The notes: generated by a model not told the origin, from the sequence alone. Positions 23,098 to 31,654 are shown, counted from the stretch's first letter. The stretch is 34,910 nucleotides of DNA from Bacteroidales bacterium (GCA_012522535.1 JAAYKF010000015.1:1-34910); one strand, 5' to 3'. A program made the numbers and translations.

Positions 23098-23682
23098 ATG
23101 AAAACAAATCAAAAAATTAGACTAATAGGCATGTTGGCATTTATGTTCATATTTGCAACATCAGGCTTTGCACAAAGAGGACAAGGCGGTCAGGGACGAT
23201 ACAACAGAGGTAACAACCAAGGACGTAACATCGAAAACAGAGCTCAAAATGTTGAGCGAATGAAAGAGCGTCAAAAAGTTGTACAAACACAAAAAGTAGA
23301 TTTTATAAAAGAATATCTCGAATTGACAGAAAAGGAGTTTACAGATTTCAACAAAATCTATACCGAATCCATCGAAAAACAAAGAGAAATGAGAAACTCA
23401 TTCCGCAAAGAGATGGCACCATTTTACAAGAAAAAATGGAACGAATTGACAGAAAAAGAGGCAGATAAAATGTTGGAGATAGAGAAAAAACATCATCAAA
23501 ATATGATGAAACTTCGTGACGATGAAATTGCCAAATACAAAAAAGTGATGCCAACAAACAAAGTAGCAAAAATTAAAGAAGCCGAACGCGAATTTAAAAG
23601 AAATATGGTTCGTAATGCATCAAAAAGAGGTGCACGCGGAGAGCGTAGAATGGCACCACCACTGGATATGAATGAAGAGTAA
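23098..23682 (+). CDS. Spy/CpxP-like periplasmic helical protein
   Basis: A 194-residue exported protein. The signal peptide ends near SGFA-Q, followed by a Gly/Arg/Asn/Gln-rich segment (RGQGGQGRYNRGNNQGRN, ~27-44). The rest is helical, with two Spy-like repeats of 'L(T)EKE': DFIKEYLELTEKEFTDFNKI (~69-88) and KKWNELTEKEADKMLEIEKK. Spy/CpxP/CnrX-type proteins sense envelope stress or metals and can act as chaperones. Position 11 bp after the probable anti-sigma gene suggests that it is the periplasmic sensor or target of this ECF module. A terminator follows. Confidence 0.72.
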   Translation: MKTNQKIRLIGMLAFMFIFATSGFAQRGQGGQGRYNRGNNQGRNIENRAQNVERMKERQKVVQTQKVDFIKEYLELTEKEFTDFNKIYTESIEKQREMRNSFRKEMAPFYKKKWNELTEKEADKMLEIEKKHHQNMMKLRDDEIAKYKKVMPTNKVAKIKEAEREFKRNMVRNASKRGARGERRMAPPLDMNEE

Positions 23683-23712
23683 ACAACTGCTTAATATAAT
23701 AAAATGATTGAC

Positions 23713-23746
23713 AAGGGGATTCTCAAAATTGAGAGTCCCTTTTCTA
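23713..23746 (+). terminator. Terminator of the transketolase/sigma operon
   Basis: AAGGGGATTCTCAA (23713-23726) pairs with TTGAGAGTCCCTTT (23729-23742), including two G-U pairs, and is followed by a short U-rich tail (TTTCTATTTG). Confidence 0.75.
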
Positions 23747-23816
23747 TTTGAATTATAAAAATCATTAATAAAACCCTGATTTATGAGCAAAGACTGCTTC
23801 ATTGACTAATAATTCT

Positions 23817-23824
23817 TAATTTTG
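23817..23824 (+). promoter_or_regulatory. Putative hldA promoter (-7 element)
   Basis: TAATTTTG matches TAnnTTTG. The ATG is only 16 bp downstream, so the mRNA leader would be about a dozen nucleotides. Confidence 0.5.
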
Positions 23825-23840
23825 CACAAAAATAGATACA

Positions 23841-24857
23841 ATGACTCAAGAATTTATTGAAGAACTGTTTGAAAGTTTCAATAGCAAAAAAGTAGTGATA
23901 ATTGGTGATGTGATGGTAGATGCATACTTGTTTGGTAGTGTTGACCGCATTTCGCCCGAAGCACCTGTGCCAGTTGTAAATGTAAAATCCAGAGACAATA
24001 GACCTGGCGGTGCTGCTAATGTGGCACTAAATGTAAAAGCATTAGGAGCCGAAGCTATTTTGTGTTCGGTGGTAGGGAAAGACCCCAAAGGAAAAGAATT
24101 TGTGGCAGCTATGGAAGCAGAAGGAATTTCCACAAAAGGCATTGTTGAAAGTGAAAATAGAGTTACCACTACTAAGTTTAGAATTTTCGGAAATAAAATT
24201 CAAATGCTTAGGGTTGATGAAGAAACAACCAAAAGTCTAAACAAGGAAGATTGCGAAAATCTTTATAACACAATTGAATATATCCTTGAAAATGAAGATA
24301 TCGATGCTGTAATTTTTGAAGATTACGACAAAGGCGTTGTCTCTAAAGAGCTTATAGAAAAAGTAATTTTCAAAACACAAATTCTTGATATTCCCGTTAT
24401 GGTGGACCCCAAAAAAGATAATTTCCAGTTTTACGATAAAACCACCATATTCAAACCTAATCTAAAAGAGCTAGTTGAGGGAACTCACGCCGAAGTTGAT
24501 GTGAAAAACATAAATGAATTGCAGCAAGTTGTTGAGCAATTTATTCGTAAGCATCAAATAGAAATTGTTGTTACAACGCTTTCCGAAAGAGGCGTTATGG
24601 TCTCTTGGCAAGACGAAGATGAGTATTCAATAAATCACCAACATATTCCGGCACATATAAGAAATATCGCCGATGTTTCGGGAGCTGGCGACACCGTCGT
24701 TAGCGTCTTGGCATTGTGTCATGCAAGTGGGCTAAACCCTGTTCAAACAGCTTCAATAGCCAATATAGCAGGCGGTCTGGTGTGCGAAGAGGTGGGAGTG
24801 GTTCCCATTAACAAAGAGAAGTTCTTAAAAGAAGCTAAAAAACTATTGATAGGCTAA
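23841..24857 (+). CDS. hldA: D-glycero-beta-D-manno-heptose-7-phosphate kinase
   Basis: A 338-residue PfkB-family sugar kinase of the RfaE domain I type, making the 1,7-bisphosphate for LPS ADP-heptose. Landmarks are IIGDVMVDAYLFGSVDRISP (20-39), PEAPVPVV, RPGGAANVALNVKALGA (~54-70), TTTKFRIFGNKIQMLRVDEE (~108-127), DYDKGVVS, and the catalytic/anion-hole motif DVSGAGDTVVSVLAL (near 278-292). The protein ends after the kinase. The nucleotidyltransferase domain (RfaE domain II/HldC) of the bifunctional HldE is absent, so it should be encoded elsewhere. It is cotranscribed with menG, 1 bp downstream. Confidence 0.92.
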   Translation: MTQEFIEELFESFNSKKVVIIGDVMVDAYLFGSVDRISPEAPVPVVNVKSRDNRPGGAANVALNVKALGAEAILCSVVGKDPKGKEFVAAMEAEGISTKGIVESENRVTTTKFRIFGNKIQMLRVDEETTKSLNKEDCENLYNTIEYILENEDIDAVIFEDYDKGVVSKELIEKVIFKTQILDIPVMVDPKKDNFQFYDKTTIFKPNLKELVEGTHAEVDVKNINELQQVVEQFIRKHQIEIVVTTLSERGVMVSWQDEDEYSINHQHIPAHIRNIADVSGAGDTVVSVLALCHASGLNPVQTASIANIAGGLVCEEVGVVPINKEKFLKEAKKLLIG

Positions 24858-24858
24858 A

Positions 24859-25647
24859 ATGATACTCGACAAGTCGAAAGAGAATATCGCAAAAATGTTC
24901 AACTCCATAGCACATGCCTATGATAGGTTTGGGCATTTGTTGTCTCTAAATTTCGACCAAAGGTGGAGAAAAAGACTTGTTAAAAAATTAAAGATAGACG
25001 AAAATAGTCAAATCTTAGATGTAGCCACAGGAACAGGATGTTTGGTAAGTATGATGGCAAAGAAAAATCCACAAAAAATAGTGGGTGTTGACATTGCCGA
25101 AAAGATGTTGGAAGTGGCAAAAAAGAAGACCAAAAATCAATATGAAAATATTGTAAATTTTATGCACGCCGATGCCGAAAATTTACCCTTCCCCGACGAA
25201 AGTTTCGATATTTTAACCATAGCTTTTGGGATTAGAAATATTAGTAATCCGAATATTGCATTAGATGAGTTTTATAGAGTTTTGAAACCCAACGGAAAAC
25301 TTGTAATGTTGGAGTTAACGATGCCTCAAAGATGGTTTATGGGTCTTTATAGAATTTATATTTTCAAGGTTTTTCCATTAATGGGTAAGCTTATAAGTGG
25401 AAACAAAAAACCCTATGTCTATTTGCCGCACTCCATAAAGCAGTTTAAGCAGGGCGAAGAGTTGTTAAGCAGCACTTCAAAGCATGGTTTTGAAAAAAAT
25501 AGCATAGAATCCTTGATGTTTGGAATTGCAAATATCTATTGTGTAAACAAGATTCCGCTTCACCAAAGAGTGAAAAATAGTGAGTTAAACGAAGGTGTAA
25601 TTTTTCAAAAACAAAATAAAATTTGTAAAAAAGCGTTTATAGATTAA
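24859..25647 (+). CDS. menG: Demethylmenaquinone methyltransferase (UbiE/MenG)
   Basis: A 262-residue class I SAM-dependent methyltransferase for the last step of menaquinone synthesis. Motifs: AHAYDRFGHLLSLNFDQRWR (19-38), SAM motif I LDVATGTG (53-60), VGVDIAEKMLEVAKKK, DAENLPFPDESFDILTIAFG and the family signature FGIRNISN with EFYRVLKPNGKLVMLE. The C-terminus carries about 20 residues more than usual. It starts 1 bp after hldA, and porT follows 12 bp downstream. The menG-porT neighbourhood is typical of Bacteroidota. Confidence 0.94.
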   Translation: MILDKSKENIAKMFNSIAHAYDRFGHLLSLNFDQRWRKRLVKKLKIDENSQILDVATGTGCLVSMMAKKNPQKIVGVDIAEKMLEVAKKKTKNQYENIVNFMHADAENLPFPDESFDILTIAFGIRNISNPNIALDEFYRVLKPNGKLVMLELTMPQRWFMGLYRIYIFKVFPLMGKLISGNKKPYVYLPHSIKQFKQGEELLSSTSKHGFEKNSIESLMFGIANIYCVNKIPLHQRVKNSELNEGVIFQKQNKICKKAFID

Positions 25648-25659
25648 TTTTTAGAAAGA

Positions 25660-26373
25660 ATGAGAAAAAATCTTATATTAAGTTTCGTATTCACACTATT
25701 TGTGTCCATGTCGCTTTTTTCGCAAAATAGTGGCGGCATGAACCTACCTCGATATGACAGAAAGTCCTTCCATTTTGGCTTTCTGATAGGCTATAATCAA
25801 TTCGATTTTATGGTTAAACCTAATAACGACCTGAGTCCCTTCGATTCGCTAATGGTGATAGAGTCGTCGCCTATGAGTGGCTTCAATTTGGGAGTGATTA
25901 GCGATTTGACTTTGGGGAAATATTTCAACCTTAGATTTATTCCCACACTCTCTTTTGGCGATAGGGTGCTACATTATACCATCAAATTTCAAGATTCTGT
26001 ATATTTCGATGTAAATAAAAAAATAGAATCGACCTATGTAGATTTTCCACTATATATGAAGTTCAAGTCAAGCCGAATGAACAACACTAGGTTGTATGTC
26101 ATTGGTGGTTTGCAATATAGCCTCGACTTGGCTTCACTCTCCAAGAAAAAGAATACCAATAGAGATGAGATTTTTGTGAAACTAAAGAGGGACGATATTT
26201 CGTTTAATGCAGGCGTGGGAGCCGATTTTTATCTCACTTATTTTAAATTTGCGGTGGAGCTAAAAATGAATTATGGATTTATGGACTTAATTGTCCGTGA
26301 AGGAAATTTATACTCCAACAGCATAGATAAACTCAACTCCAAAATTATGCAAATTTCATTTTTGTTTGAGTAA
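25660..26373 (+). CDS. porT: PorT/SprT, outer-membrane component of the type IX secretion system
   Basis: A 237-residue predicted outer-membrane beta-barrel. The signal peptide is MRKNLILSFVFTLFVSMSLF (cleavage near SQ), followed by DRKSFHFGFLIGYNQFDFMV, GFNLGVISDLTLGKYFNLRF and a C-terminal strand ending in Phe-Glu. These features and the place right after menG fit PorT, needed for T9SS export of gingipains and gliding adhesins in Porphyromonas gingivalis and Flavobacterium johnsoniae. A matching T9SS type-B substrate is encoded at 32667-34910. The length is typical for the family. Confidence 0.88.
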   Translation: MRKNLILSFVFTLFVSMSLFSQNSGGMNLPRYDRKSFHFGFLIGYNQFDFMVKPNNDLSPFDSLMVIESSPMSGFNLGVISDLTLGKYFNLRFIPTLSFGDRVLHYTIKFQDSVYFDVNKKIESTYVDFPLYMKFKSSRMNNTRLYVIGGLQYSLDLASLSKKKNTNRDEIFVKLKRDDISFNAGVGADFYLTYFKFAVELKMNYGFMDLIVREGNLYSNSIDKLNSKIMQISFLFE

Positions 26374-26577
26374 AATAGAAGTTTTCTTAGCATTTGTCTA
26401 TCTTTCGATGCCCGCTCACTGCGTTCGCTATTGAAAATTCCGATGCTATATTCAAAAGCATAATAAGGCATAGCCGAAATTAGGTGTAATTGAATTTGTT
26501 ATCGGAACTCAATATGACAAATGTTTCATTTTTCACCCTCTGAGTAATGTTACTATTTTGATAATGAGGATGTTAGC

Positions 26578-27048
26578 TTAGAAAGTGAGTTTCAATTCAA
26601 TATCTAATTGTCTTCCTTCAGTTTGGGCTTTTTTATCAAGTCTTTTCCCTACAAAATATCCGTAAATCATACCAATTGGTAAACCAATTCCCAGCAAAGC
26701 AATATTGTTTAAACTTATACCTAATGCAGCCCCAATGGGCAGACCTACTGCGTTCATGCCTACTAAAAGCCATTTGTTTAGATAGTGGTTTTTGCTGACA
26801 ATTTTATGCTGCTTTTCGAGCATTTTTAAGACTTCAGACTGCGTTTTTCTCAACAGCTCTCTGTATGATTTGTCGGTAGCTGAAATAGAATTTAATACTT
26901 TAATTTTATCATTTATAAACTCTATGCTATCGTCTGGAAGCTTTTGTTTATCTATTTCTTGAATAAGTTTCACAAATTGCTCCTTGGCATAATGTAATTT
27001 ATGATTTTCAAAACTCTCTTTTTCAATATTTAAGCTATTAATTTTCAT
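26578..27048 (-). CDS. Hypothetical two-TM membrane protein
   Basis: A 156-residue protein with no recognised family. The N-terminal ~90 residues are charged and helical with coiled-coil character (SFENHKLHYAKEQFVKLIQE, RELLRKTQSEVLKMLEKQHK). Two hydrophobic segments follow (~93-115 and ~118-138, rich in Gly/Leu/Ile: LLGIGLPIGMIYGYFVG) and then a short charged tail. It starts 5 bp after the beta-galactosidase stop, so it is probably cotranscribed, although the sequence suggests no metabolic link. Confidence 0.7.
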   Translation of the reverse strand: MKINSLNIEKESFENHKLHYAKEQFVKLIQEIDKQKLPDDSIEFINDKIKVLNSISATDKSYRELLRKTQSEVLKMLEKQHKIVSKNHYLNKWLLVGMNAVGLPIGAALGISLNNIALLGIGLPIGMIYGYFVGKRLDKKAQTEGRQLDIELKLTF

Positions 27049-27053
27049 AATCC

Positions 27054-29567
27054 CTATTTCACAATAACTTCATCAATAAAAAGCCAAGCATCACTTCCTT
27101 CTCCGGGGTGTCCTTCGGGACATTTGCCCATGGATTTGGCAACAACTTTCACATATCTTGCCCTGACAGTTTTGGGCATGTCAACGCTGGCACTTTCTAT
27201 TTTAATTATGCCATCGGCACTATTATCACCATTGTAGTTTGTCTCAAGTTTAGTGAACTTTTTTCCATTATTTGAAATGTAAATTTCCACCTCAGTAGGT
27301 AAGAAAATCCAAGCTCCAATATCTTTCAAAAAATTGGTTTTTATATGATTTATTTTCTCCCTTTTACCCAAATCTATAACCACATCTATATCATTTCCTC
27401 TGAAGCCTTGCCAGAATCCATCTCTATAATTCAATGAACCTATGATACCGTTTACCAAGGTCCTTTTGTGTTTTGACTTATAATTTCTGCTATATTCACT
27501 GTTGTATTTAGCTTTCTTTCCAGTTGATATTGAGGGGTTTACGTTTATTATCATATCCTCTTTTTGCATAAAAGTTTCGTTTTCGGCTCTTACAAAAACT
27601 ACACTCTCTTTTTCAATCATAATTGGACTTGAATATATGTTTGAATTTTCGTCTGGCACGCTGCCATCTAAGGTATATCGAATATGACTATTGGTGTCGC
27701 GGACATGAAAAGCTAACCAACATCTGTTCAAACTGTCCACCCAATTATTACTCTTGAGGTCAATAACAGAAGCTTGGTCTAAGATAGGTTCTTCGAGGGT
27801 TTGGAAAAATATTTCATTATATTTTAATTCATCAAAAATAATCAATTCATTATCTTTGTGTTTCAGCCAAGGTGCTGGTACATAGACCGTTTGGGTAGGT
27901 CCAATATTCCAAAAACGACCTAGGTTATGTCCATTTAACCAAACAAAACCTTTTCCAAAATTGGACATATCTATATATGTATCGCCAATTTCGTCGATGT
28001 CGAAGGTGGCTTTGCGGAAAACTGGCGAACGATTACTCTCTTGTAGGGCGGGGTTAAATTCAGGCATTTCGGTCATAGGAAGTGAATAAATCATCCAGTT
28101 TTTCAACTCGGTTTGATTAAATTCAACTTTTCTTGTAATACCTTTTTTATTATCATTTAGGAAAGAGCCATAATTTATTCTTCCCATATTTTCCACCAAA
28201 ATATCCAAAGTATCACCCTGTTTTATATTTCTAATAAATAATGAATCTTGTTCTAAACGGCGGTCTAAAGTGCCAACTCTTCTGCCGTTGACAAGAACTA
28301 CGGCATAGTCTCTAACGTCAAAAACTTTTAGAAAACCTCTGCCTTCTTCCTTCATAATATTTCGATACATCACAAATCCATAGCCTTGATTTATCTCTTC
28401 AAAAGTTTTGAGATTTTCAGAAAATATTGGTTCTGGGAGATTGTCATATAACTTTGCCACATGGGTTAATTCGGTCTTTTTTATGGCAATAGTTTTATTT
28501 TTCTGAGGTACTTCAGGAAGTTTTTCTCCTATATGATTTTCAATAACATTACGGAAAGCGTAAAATTTAGGTGTTGCATTTCCAGCCTCATCAATGGGAG
28601 CATCGTAGTCGTAGGATGAGGTCTGTGGGCGGAAAGGTGGCATATTGGCACCATTCCAAAAGCCTCTTGTAGAACCTCCGTGCACCATATACATATTTAT
28701 GGATAAACCAGAATCGAGTACAGTTTTATAGTCGTCAATAAAATCCTCAAAAGGCACTGTTTTATGCACCTCACCCCAGTGGTCGAACCAAGCGGGGTAC
28801 CATTCGGAAATAAAATAGGGTCCACGATTGAAGTTATATTTATTCACTAAATTTTTCACCAGTGTAACATCCAATGTGCCATTTAGTGCCGGCAACAAAC
28901 CGGGTAGATGACCCTCCTTGATTTCGCCCGTTCCGTCGCAGGTAAAAAGTGGTACATCAATGCCAGCATCACGCATCATGTTTTTGTTTATATTGAGGTA
29001 CTCTTTGTCATTACCATAAAAACCATACTCATTTTCCACCTGAGCCATTATAATGGGTCCGCCGTTGGTAATTTGTAGTGGAGCTATTTCTTGTGCCAAT
29101 GCTTGGAAATATTTTTCACTCAGTTCCAAAAATATTGGGTCTTGACTTCTAACTTCAATATCTTTTTCATTTAGCAACCACCACGGATAGCCACCAAACT
29201 CCCATTCGGCACAGGCATAGGGGCTAGGGCGGATAATTACCCACAGTCCGACCTCTTGTGCTGTGCGGACAAATTCGGCCACATCGGCATTACCCTCAAA
29301 GTTATAAACTCCCGGCTGGGGTTCGTGATAGTTCCAAAAAACGTAGGTACATATTGTATTCATCCCCATGGCTTTAGCCATTTCTAAGCGGTGCTTCCAA
29401 TACTCCTGAGGTACACGTGCAAAGTGCATTTCGCCACTAATAATTTGAAAAGGCTTGCCATTTAGTAAAAAGCTGTCATCGCCATAGGCAAAAGTGTGCT
29501 TATCTTGAGAAAAAAGAGAAGATGAAGCGAATAAAAGAACAAAAATTGAAACTATAATCTTTTTCAT
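27054..29567 (-). CDS. Secreted GH35 beta-galactosidase with C-terminal CHB_HEX and F5/8-type domains
   Basis: An 837-residue exported glycosidase (signal peptide to ~residue 20, SLFS-Q). The GH35 TIM barrel spans ~25-350. Acid/base is Glu180 in GGPIIMAQVENEYG and the nucleophile is Glu255 in YFISEWYPAWFDHWG. Two beta-sandwich regions (~380-590) follow, with the FVWLNGHNLGRFWNIGPTQT signature. A chitobiase/hexosaminidase-type C-terminal domain is at ~630-690 (IRYTLDGSVPDENSNIYSSP) and an F5/8 type C (discoidin-like) domain at ~695-837. It removes terminal beta-galactose from glycans, probably in the periplasm or at the cell surface. There is no T9SS C-terminal domain and no SusCD pair nearby. 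Confidence 0.93.
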   Translation of the reverse strand: MKKIIVSIFVLLFASSSLFSQDKHTFAYGDDSFLLNGKPFQIISGEMHFARVPQEYWKHRLEMAKAMGMNTICTYVFWNYHEPQPGVYNFEGNADVAEFVRTAQEVGLWVIIRPSPYACAEWEFGGYPWWLLNEKDIEVRSQDPIFLELSEKYFQALAQEIAPLQITNGGPIIMAQVENEYGFYGNDKEYLNINKNMMRDAGIDVPLFTCDGTGEIKEGHLPGLLPALNGTLDVTLVKNLVNKYNFNRGPYFISEWYPAWFDHWGEVHKTVPFEDFIDDYKTVLDSGLSINMYMVHGGSTRGFWNGANMPPFRPQTSSYDYDAPIDEAGNATPKFYAFRNVIENHIGEKLPEVPQKNKTIAIKKTELTHVAKLYDNLPEPIFSENLKTFEEINQGYGFVMYRNIMKEEGRGFLKVFDVRDYAVVLVNGRRVGTLDRRLEQDSLFIRNIKQGDTLDILVENMGRINYGSFLNDNKKGITRKVEFNQTELKNWMIYSLPMTEMPEFNPALQESNRSPVFRKATFDIDEIGDTYIDMSNFGKGFVWLNGHNLGRFWNIGPTQTVYVPAPWLKHKDNELIIFDELKYNEIFFQTLEEPILDQASVIDLKSNNWVDSLNRCWLAFHVRDTNSHIRYTLDGSVPDENSNIYSSPIMIEKESVVFVRAENETFMQKEDMIINVNPSISTGKKAKYNSEYSRNYKSKHKRTLVNGIIGSLNYRDGFWQGFRGNDIDVVIDLGKREKINHIKTNFLKDIGAWIFLPTEVEIYISNNGKKFTKLETNYNGDNSADGIIKIESASVDMPKTVRARYVKVVAKSMGKCPEGHPGEGSDAWLFIDEVIVK

Positions 29568-29592
29568 ATTGCTAGATTGTTTTTATAGTTTA

Positions 29593-29600
29593 CAAATATA
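29593..29600 (-). promoter_or_regulatory. Putative beta-galactosidase promoter (-7 element)
   Basis: On the minus strand TATATTTG matches TAnnTTTG, 25 bp before the ATG at 29567. No good -33 element is seen. Confidence 0.45.
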
Positions 29601-29717
29601 AATATATTTATCGTAAATGGTGAAAAAATAAAGCTTTGAAGCTAATTATGATATTTTAATTTTTTTTCCGCCATTTTTTGTGAGAAAAATTATAACTTAG
29701 CACAAAATAAATCAATT

Positions 29718-30416
29718 ATGTCAAAGAAAGAATTTCCCAGTAATAGTGTCATTGAATCGTTGATAAGCAAAGGCAATTTGAAGCAAGATATTTATATAAA
29801 CACCATGAATGCCTTTAATTTGTTGAAAAACTCAGCCATTATTTTTAATGAAGTTTGGAATGAAAAATATTCAGTTGATGTCCAAAGGGTGCAATTGGAG
29901 TTTACGGAGCAGAATATACATGAGTTTAAGCTGAAATTTGCAGGCGACACATTGGTATTTATGATGCATACCAATATTTTTGAATTTCCCAGAGCTCACG
30001 AAATAATGAAATTGCCCTATGTGAAAGAAAATCCCAATAGAGCTTACTGTGGAGTTGTAAATATTTATAACTTTTTGTCCGACTCTTTTAAGTACAAAAG
30101 GATAAATGATTCGGGTTATTTAGTGGGAAGAATCTTTGTAAACTTCGAAAATCACTATTTTGTGGAGGGGAAAAAGGAAATAGCCATGTTGGTTAACAAT
30201 TTTACGAAAAATGAGTTTGATAAAGATAAAGCCAACGAAATAGTGGAGTCGGCGGTGCAATATTCCATAGATTTTGACTTACTAATTCCACCTTATGATA
30301 TTGTAAAAGAGGTACTTGTGTTGGATATCCTACAAAGTGAATTGCAAGGTTCAAGCATGAAAACCGCCAAGAGAATGGGCTTTAGATTTCAGGCGGATAA
30401 AGATATATTTGAATAA
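29718..30416 (+). CDS. Conserved-looking hypothetical cytoplasmic protein
   Basis: A 232-residue protein with no signal peptide or membrane span that I cannot place in a family. The N-terminal third is helical (NSVIESLISKGNLKQDIYIN, TMNAFNLLKNSAIIFNEVWN), the middle alternates beta strands (LKFAGDTLVFMMHTNIFEFP, YLVGRIFVNFENHYFVEGKK), and the C-terminus is helical and ends with KRMGFRFQADKDIFE. Codon and base composition resemble its neighbours, arguing for a resident gene. A -7-like element (TAACTTAG, 29693-29700) precedes it. The tRNA-Glu gene follows. Confidence 0.8.
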   Translation: MSKKEFPSNSVIESLISKGNLKQDIYINTMNAFNLLKNSAIIFNEVWNEKYSVDVQRVQLEFTEQNIHEFKLKFAGDTLVFMMHTNIFEFPRAHEIMKLPYVKENPNRAYCGVVNIYNFLSDSFKYKRINDSGYLVGRIFVNFENHYFVEGKKEIAMLVNNFTKNEFDKDKANEIVESAVQYSIDFDLLIPPYDIVKEVLVLDILQSELQGSSMKTAKRMGFRFQADKDIFE

Positions 30417-30451
30417 TTTTGCACAAAAAGTGAAGAAAACTTGCAAAAAAG

Positions 30452-30482
30452 TTTGGTGGTATCATTTTTTTGTGTAATTTTG
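30452..30482 (+). promoter_or_regulatory. tRNA-Glu promoter
   Basis: TTTG (30452-30455), exactly 19 bp, then TAATTTTG (30475-30482): a textbook Bacteroidota housekeeping promoter about 40 bp before the tRNA. Confidence 0.8.
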
Positions 30483-30521
30483 CACCGTTCTTTACAGGAT
30501 ATGACAAAAAAGATACCAAAT

Positions 30522-30593
30522 GGTCCGTTCGTCTAGGGGTTAGGACACCAGGTTTTCATCCTGGCAGCAGGGGTTCGATTCCCCTACGGACTA
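30522..30593 (+). tRNA. tRNA-Glu (anticodon TTC)
   Basis: A 72-nt cloverleaf. The acceptor arm GGTCCGT/ACGGACT includes a G-U first pair, and the discriminator is A. The anticodon stem CCAGG/CCTGG encloses the loop TTTTCAT with anticodon TTC. The T arm is AGGGG-TTCGATT-CCCCT. CCA is not encoded. It has its own promoter upstream and a terminator 3 nt downstream. Confidence 0.97.
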
Positions 30594-30596
30594 CTT

Positions 30597-30629
30597 AAAA
30601 AAAAGCACTGAATTTCAGTGCTTTTTTTG
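30597..30629. terminator. Bidirectional terminator between tRNA-Glu and the convergent gene
   Basis: GCACTGA (30605-30611) and TCAGTGC (30615-30621) form a perfect stem with loop ATT. An A-tract flanks it on the left and a T-tract on the right, so it can stop transcripts from both directions. Confidence 0.88.
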
Positions 30630-30644
30630 TTTTAAGGATTTTTT

Positions 30645-31127
30645 TTAGCTGATAAGCCTATTAATTTTTTCTAAGTAAGTTTCGGCAATTTGAAATTCTC
30701 CGGATAGTTGCAAACCACTGTTGTGGTTGTATAGCTCCAAAATAATTTCTTTGTCATTTTTGTTTTTGGGATAAAAGTTTAGCTCAAGCCGTTCCACCAC
30801 AGTGGAGCTTCCGCCTGCCGTTTTTGCCGAGCGGGATGAGTTGGTTATTTTGCACCATTGAATACTTTTCAGATCGATGGCTTGTTCCGATATTTCATCT
30901 TTTATGGTTTTGATGAAAAATAGATTTTTAGTATTCTCGTCTATGCCAATGACAAAATTTTTGCAATATTCATAGCTGCTAATTTTGCTGTTATGACTGA
31001 TGGCAAAATCTTTTAGTTGTACGATTTTTGTATTTCTTTTTGCTCTACTTCTGATATACATTGCTATAAAAGGAGCAAATATAAGTGCTAATATAACCAA
31101 TGTTGTGATAATAATTCCTGGTTCCAT
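30645..31127 (-). CDS. Hypothetical single-pass membrane protein
   Basis: A 160-residue protein from the ATG at 31127-31125 (MEPGIIITTLVILALIFAPF). A longer frame to 31214 lacks any sensible N-terminus and would run through a hairpin, so it is rejected. One N-terminal transmembrane segment (~4-23) is followed by a basic stretch (RSRAKRN) and a soluble domain of ~130 residues that looks beta-rich, with IDLKSIQWCKITNSSRS and VERLELNFYPKNKNDKEIIL. The layout resembles small bacterial PH-like or membrane-anchored domains, but no family is recognised. It ends at the bidirectional terminator. Confidence 0.72.
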   Translation of the reverse strand: MEPGIIITTLVILALIFAPFIAMYIRSRAKRNTKIVQLKDFAISHNSKISSYEYCKNFVIGIDENTKNLFFIKTIKDEISEQAIDLKSIQWCKITNSSRSAKTAGGSSTVVERLELNFYPKNKNDKEIILELYNHNSGLQLSGEFQIAETYLEKINRLIS

Positions 31128-31156
31128 TTTTTTGGTTTTTAAAAATATTAAATATA

Positions 31157-31174
31157 GTCCTTTGCTAAAAGGAC
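31157..31174 (-). terminator. Hairpin between two minus-strand hypothetical genes
   Basis: GTCCTTT (31157-31163) and AAAGGAC (31168-31174) pair around GCTA. Leftward the transcript continues into an AU-rich tract (TATATTTAATATTTTT). It is a plausible weak terminator for the gene ending at 31223, or an attenuator for the gene starting at 31127. Confidence 0.45.
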
Positions 31175-31222
31175 AATGATTGAAAATTGTAAGCTGTGAT
31201 TGGTTCTGAGCCAATTTTCACT

Positions 31223-31591
31223 TTACCAAAAGTAATGGAAAGGATATAGAAGATCTGATTTTCTGTAATTTATAAGCAGATTGGAAGATTTCTCAACATA
31301 GCTAAAGAACTCTTCATCTAATATATTTTCGCTCTGTTTGGTGGAGACCCATTGCCAAGTTGATGTTTTCTTAAAATTTGGTGTGGGTAAATTATAAATG
31401 TTACCAATGGTGATTTCGCTTTGGAGGGTGTGCGAAAAAGTGTGAGAATTCCAATTTAGAACAATTTTTTCGGCATGGGGAAGTTTTTCCAAAATCTCAA
31501 TATCGGGAAAAGCTCTGCTGGCTTGACTTATGGCTATTACATAAACCAACGCCAAAAGGCTGAGTCCAAATGTTTTCCAAATTTTTCTCAT
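31223..31591 (-). CDS. Hypothetical exported or membrane-anchored protein
   Basis: A 122-residue protein. An N-terminal hydrophobic segment MRKIWKTFGLSLLALVYVIA looks like a signal peptide or anchor. The remainder is a short polar domain rich in Trp, His and Asn (VLNWNSHTFSHTLQSEITIG, STWQWVSTKQSENILDEEFF). No family recognised. The -7 promoter element at 31603-31596 places the start site almost at the ATG, suggesting a very short or absent leader. Confidence 0.6.
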   Translation of the reverse strand: MRKIWKTFGLSLLALVYVIAISQASRAFPDIEILEKLPHAEKIVLNWNSHTFSHTLQSEITIGNIYNLPTPNFKKTSTWQWVSTKQSENILDEEFFSYVEKSSNLLINYRKSDLLYPFHYFW

Positions 31592-31595
31592 AATG

Positions 31596-31654
31596 CAAAT
31601 ATAATCAATAAATTATAGTTCAATCTGAAAATTAGCGGAAAAATATTAACTTTG
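31596..31654. promoter_or_regulatory. Back-to-back divergent promoters
   Basis: Minus strand: TATATTTG (31603-31596) with ATTG at 31624-31621. Plus strand: TAACTTTG (31647-31654) with TCTG at 31624-31627, exactly 19 bp away. The two -33 regions overlap at 31621-31627, so the promoters may compete for RNA polymerase. Confidence 0.45.

Noticed and set aside
26374-26577. 204-bp gap with a GC-rich patch CCCGCTCACTGCGTTCGC (26411-26428)
   Set aside because: Convergent genes end on both sides. The patch looks like a stray repeat remnant, but with one copy in the window and no strong hairpin I cannot call it.
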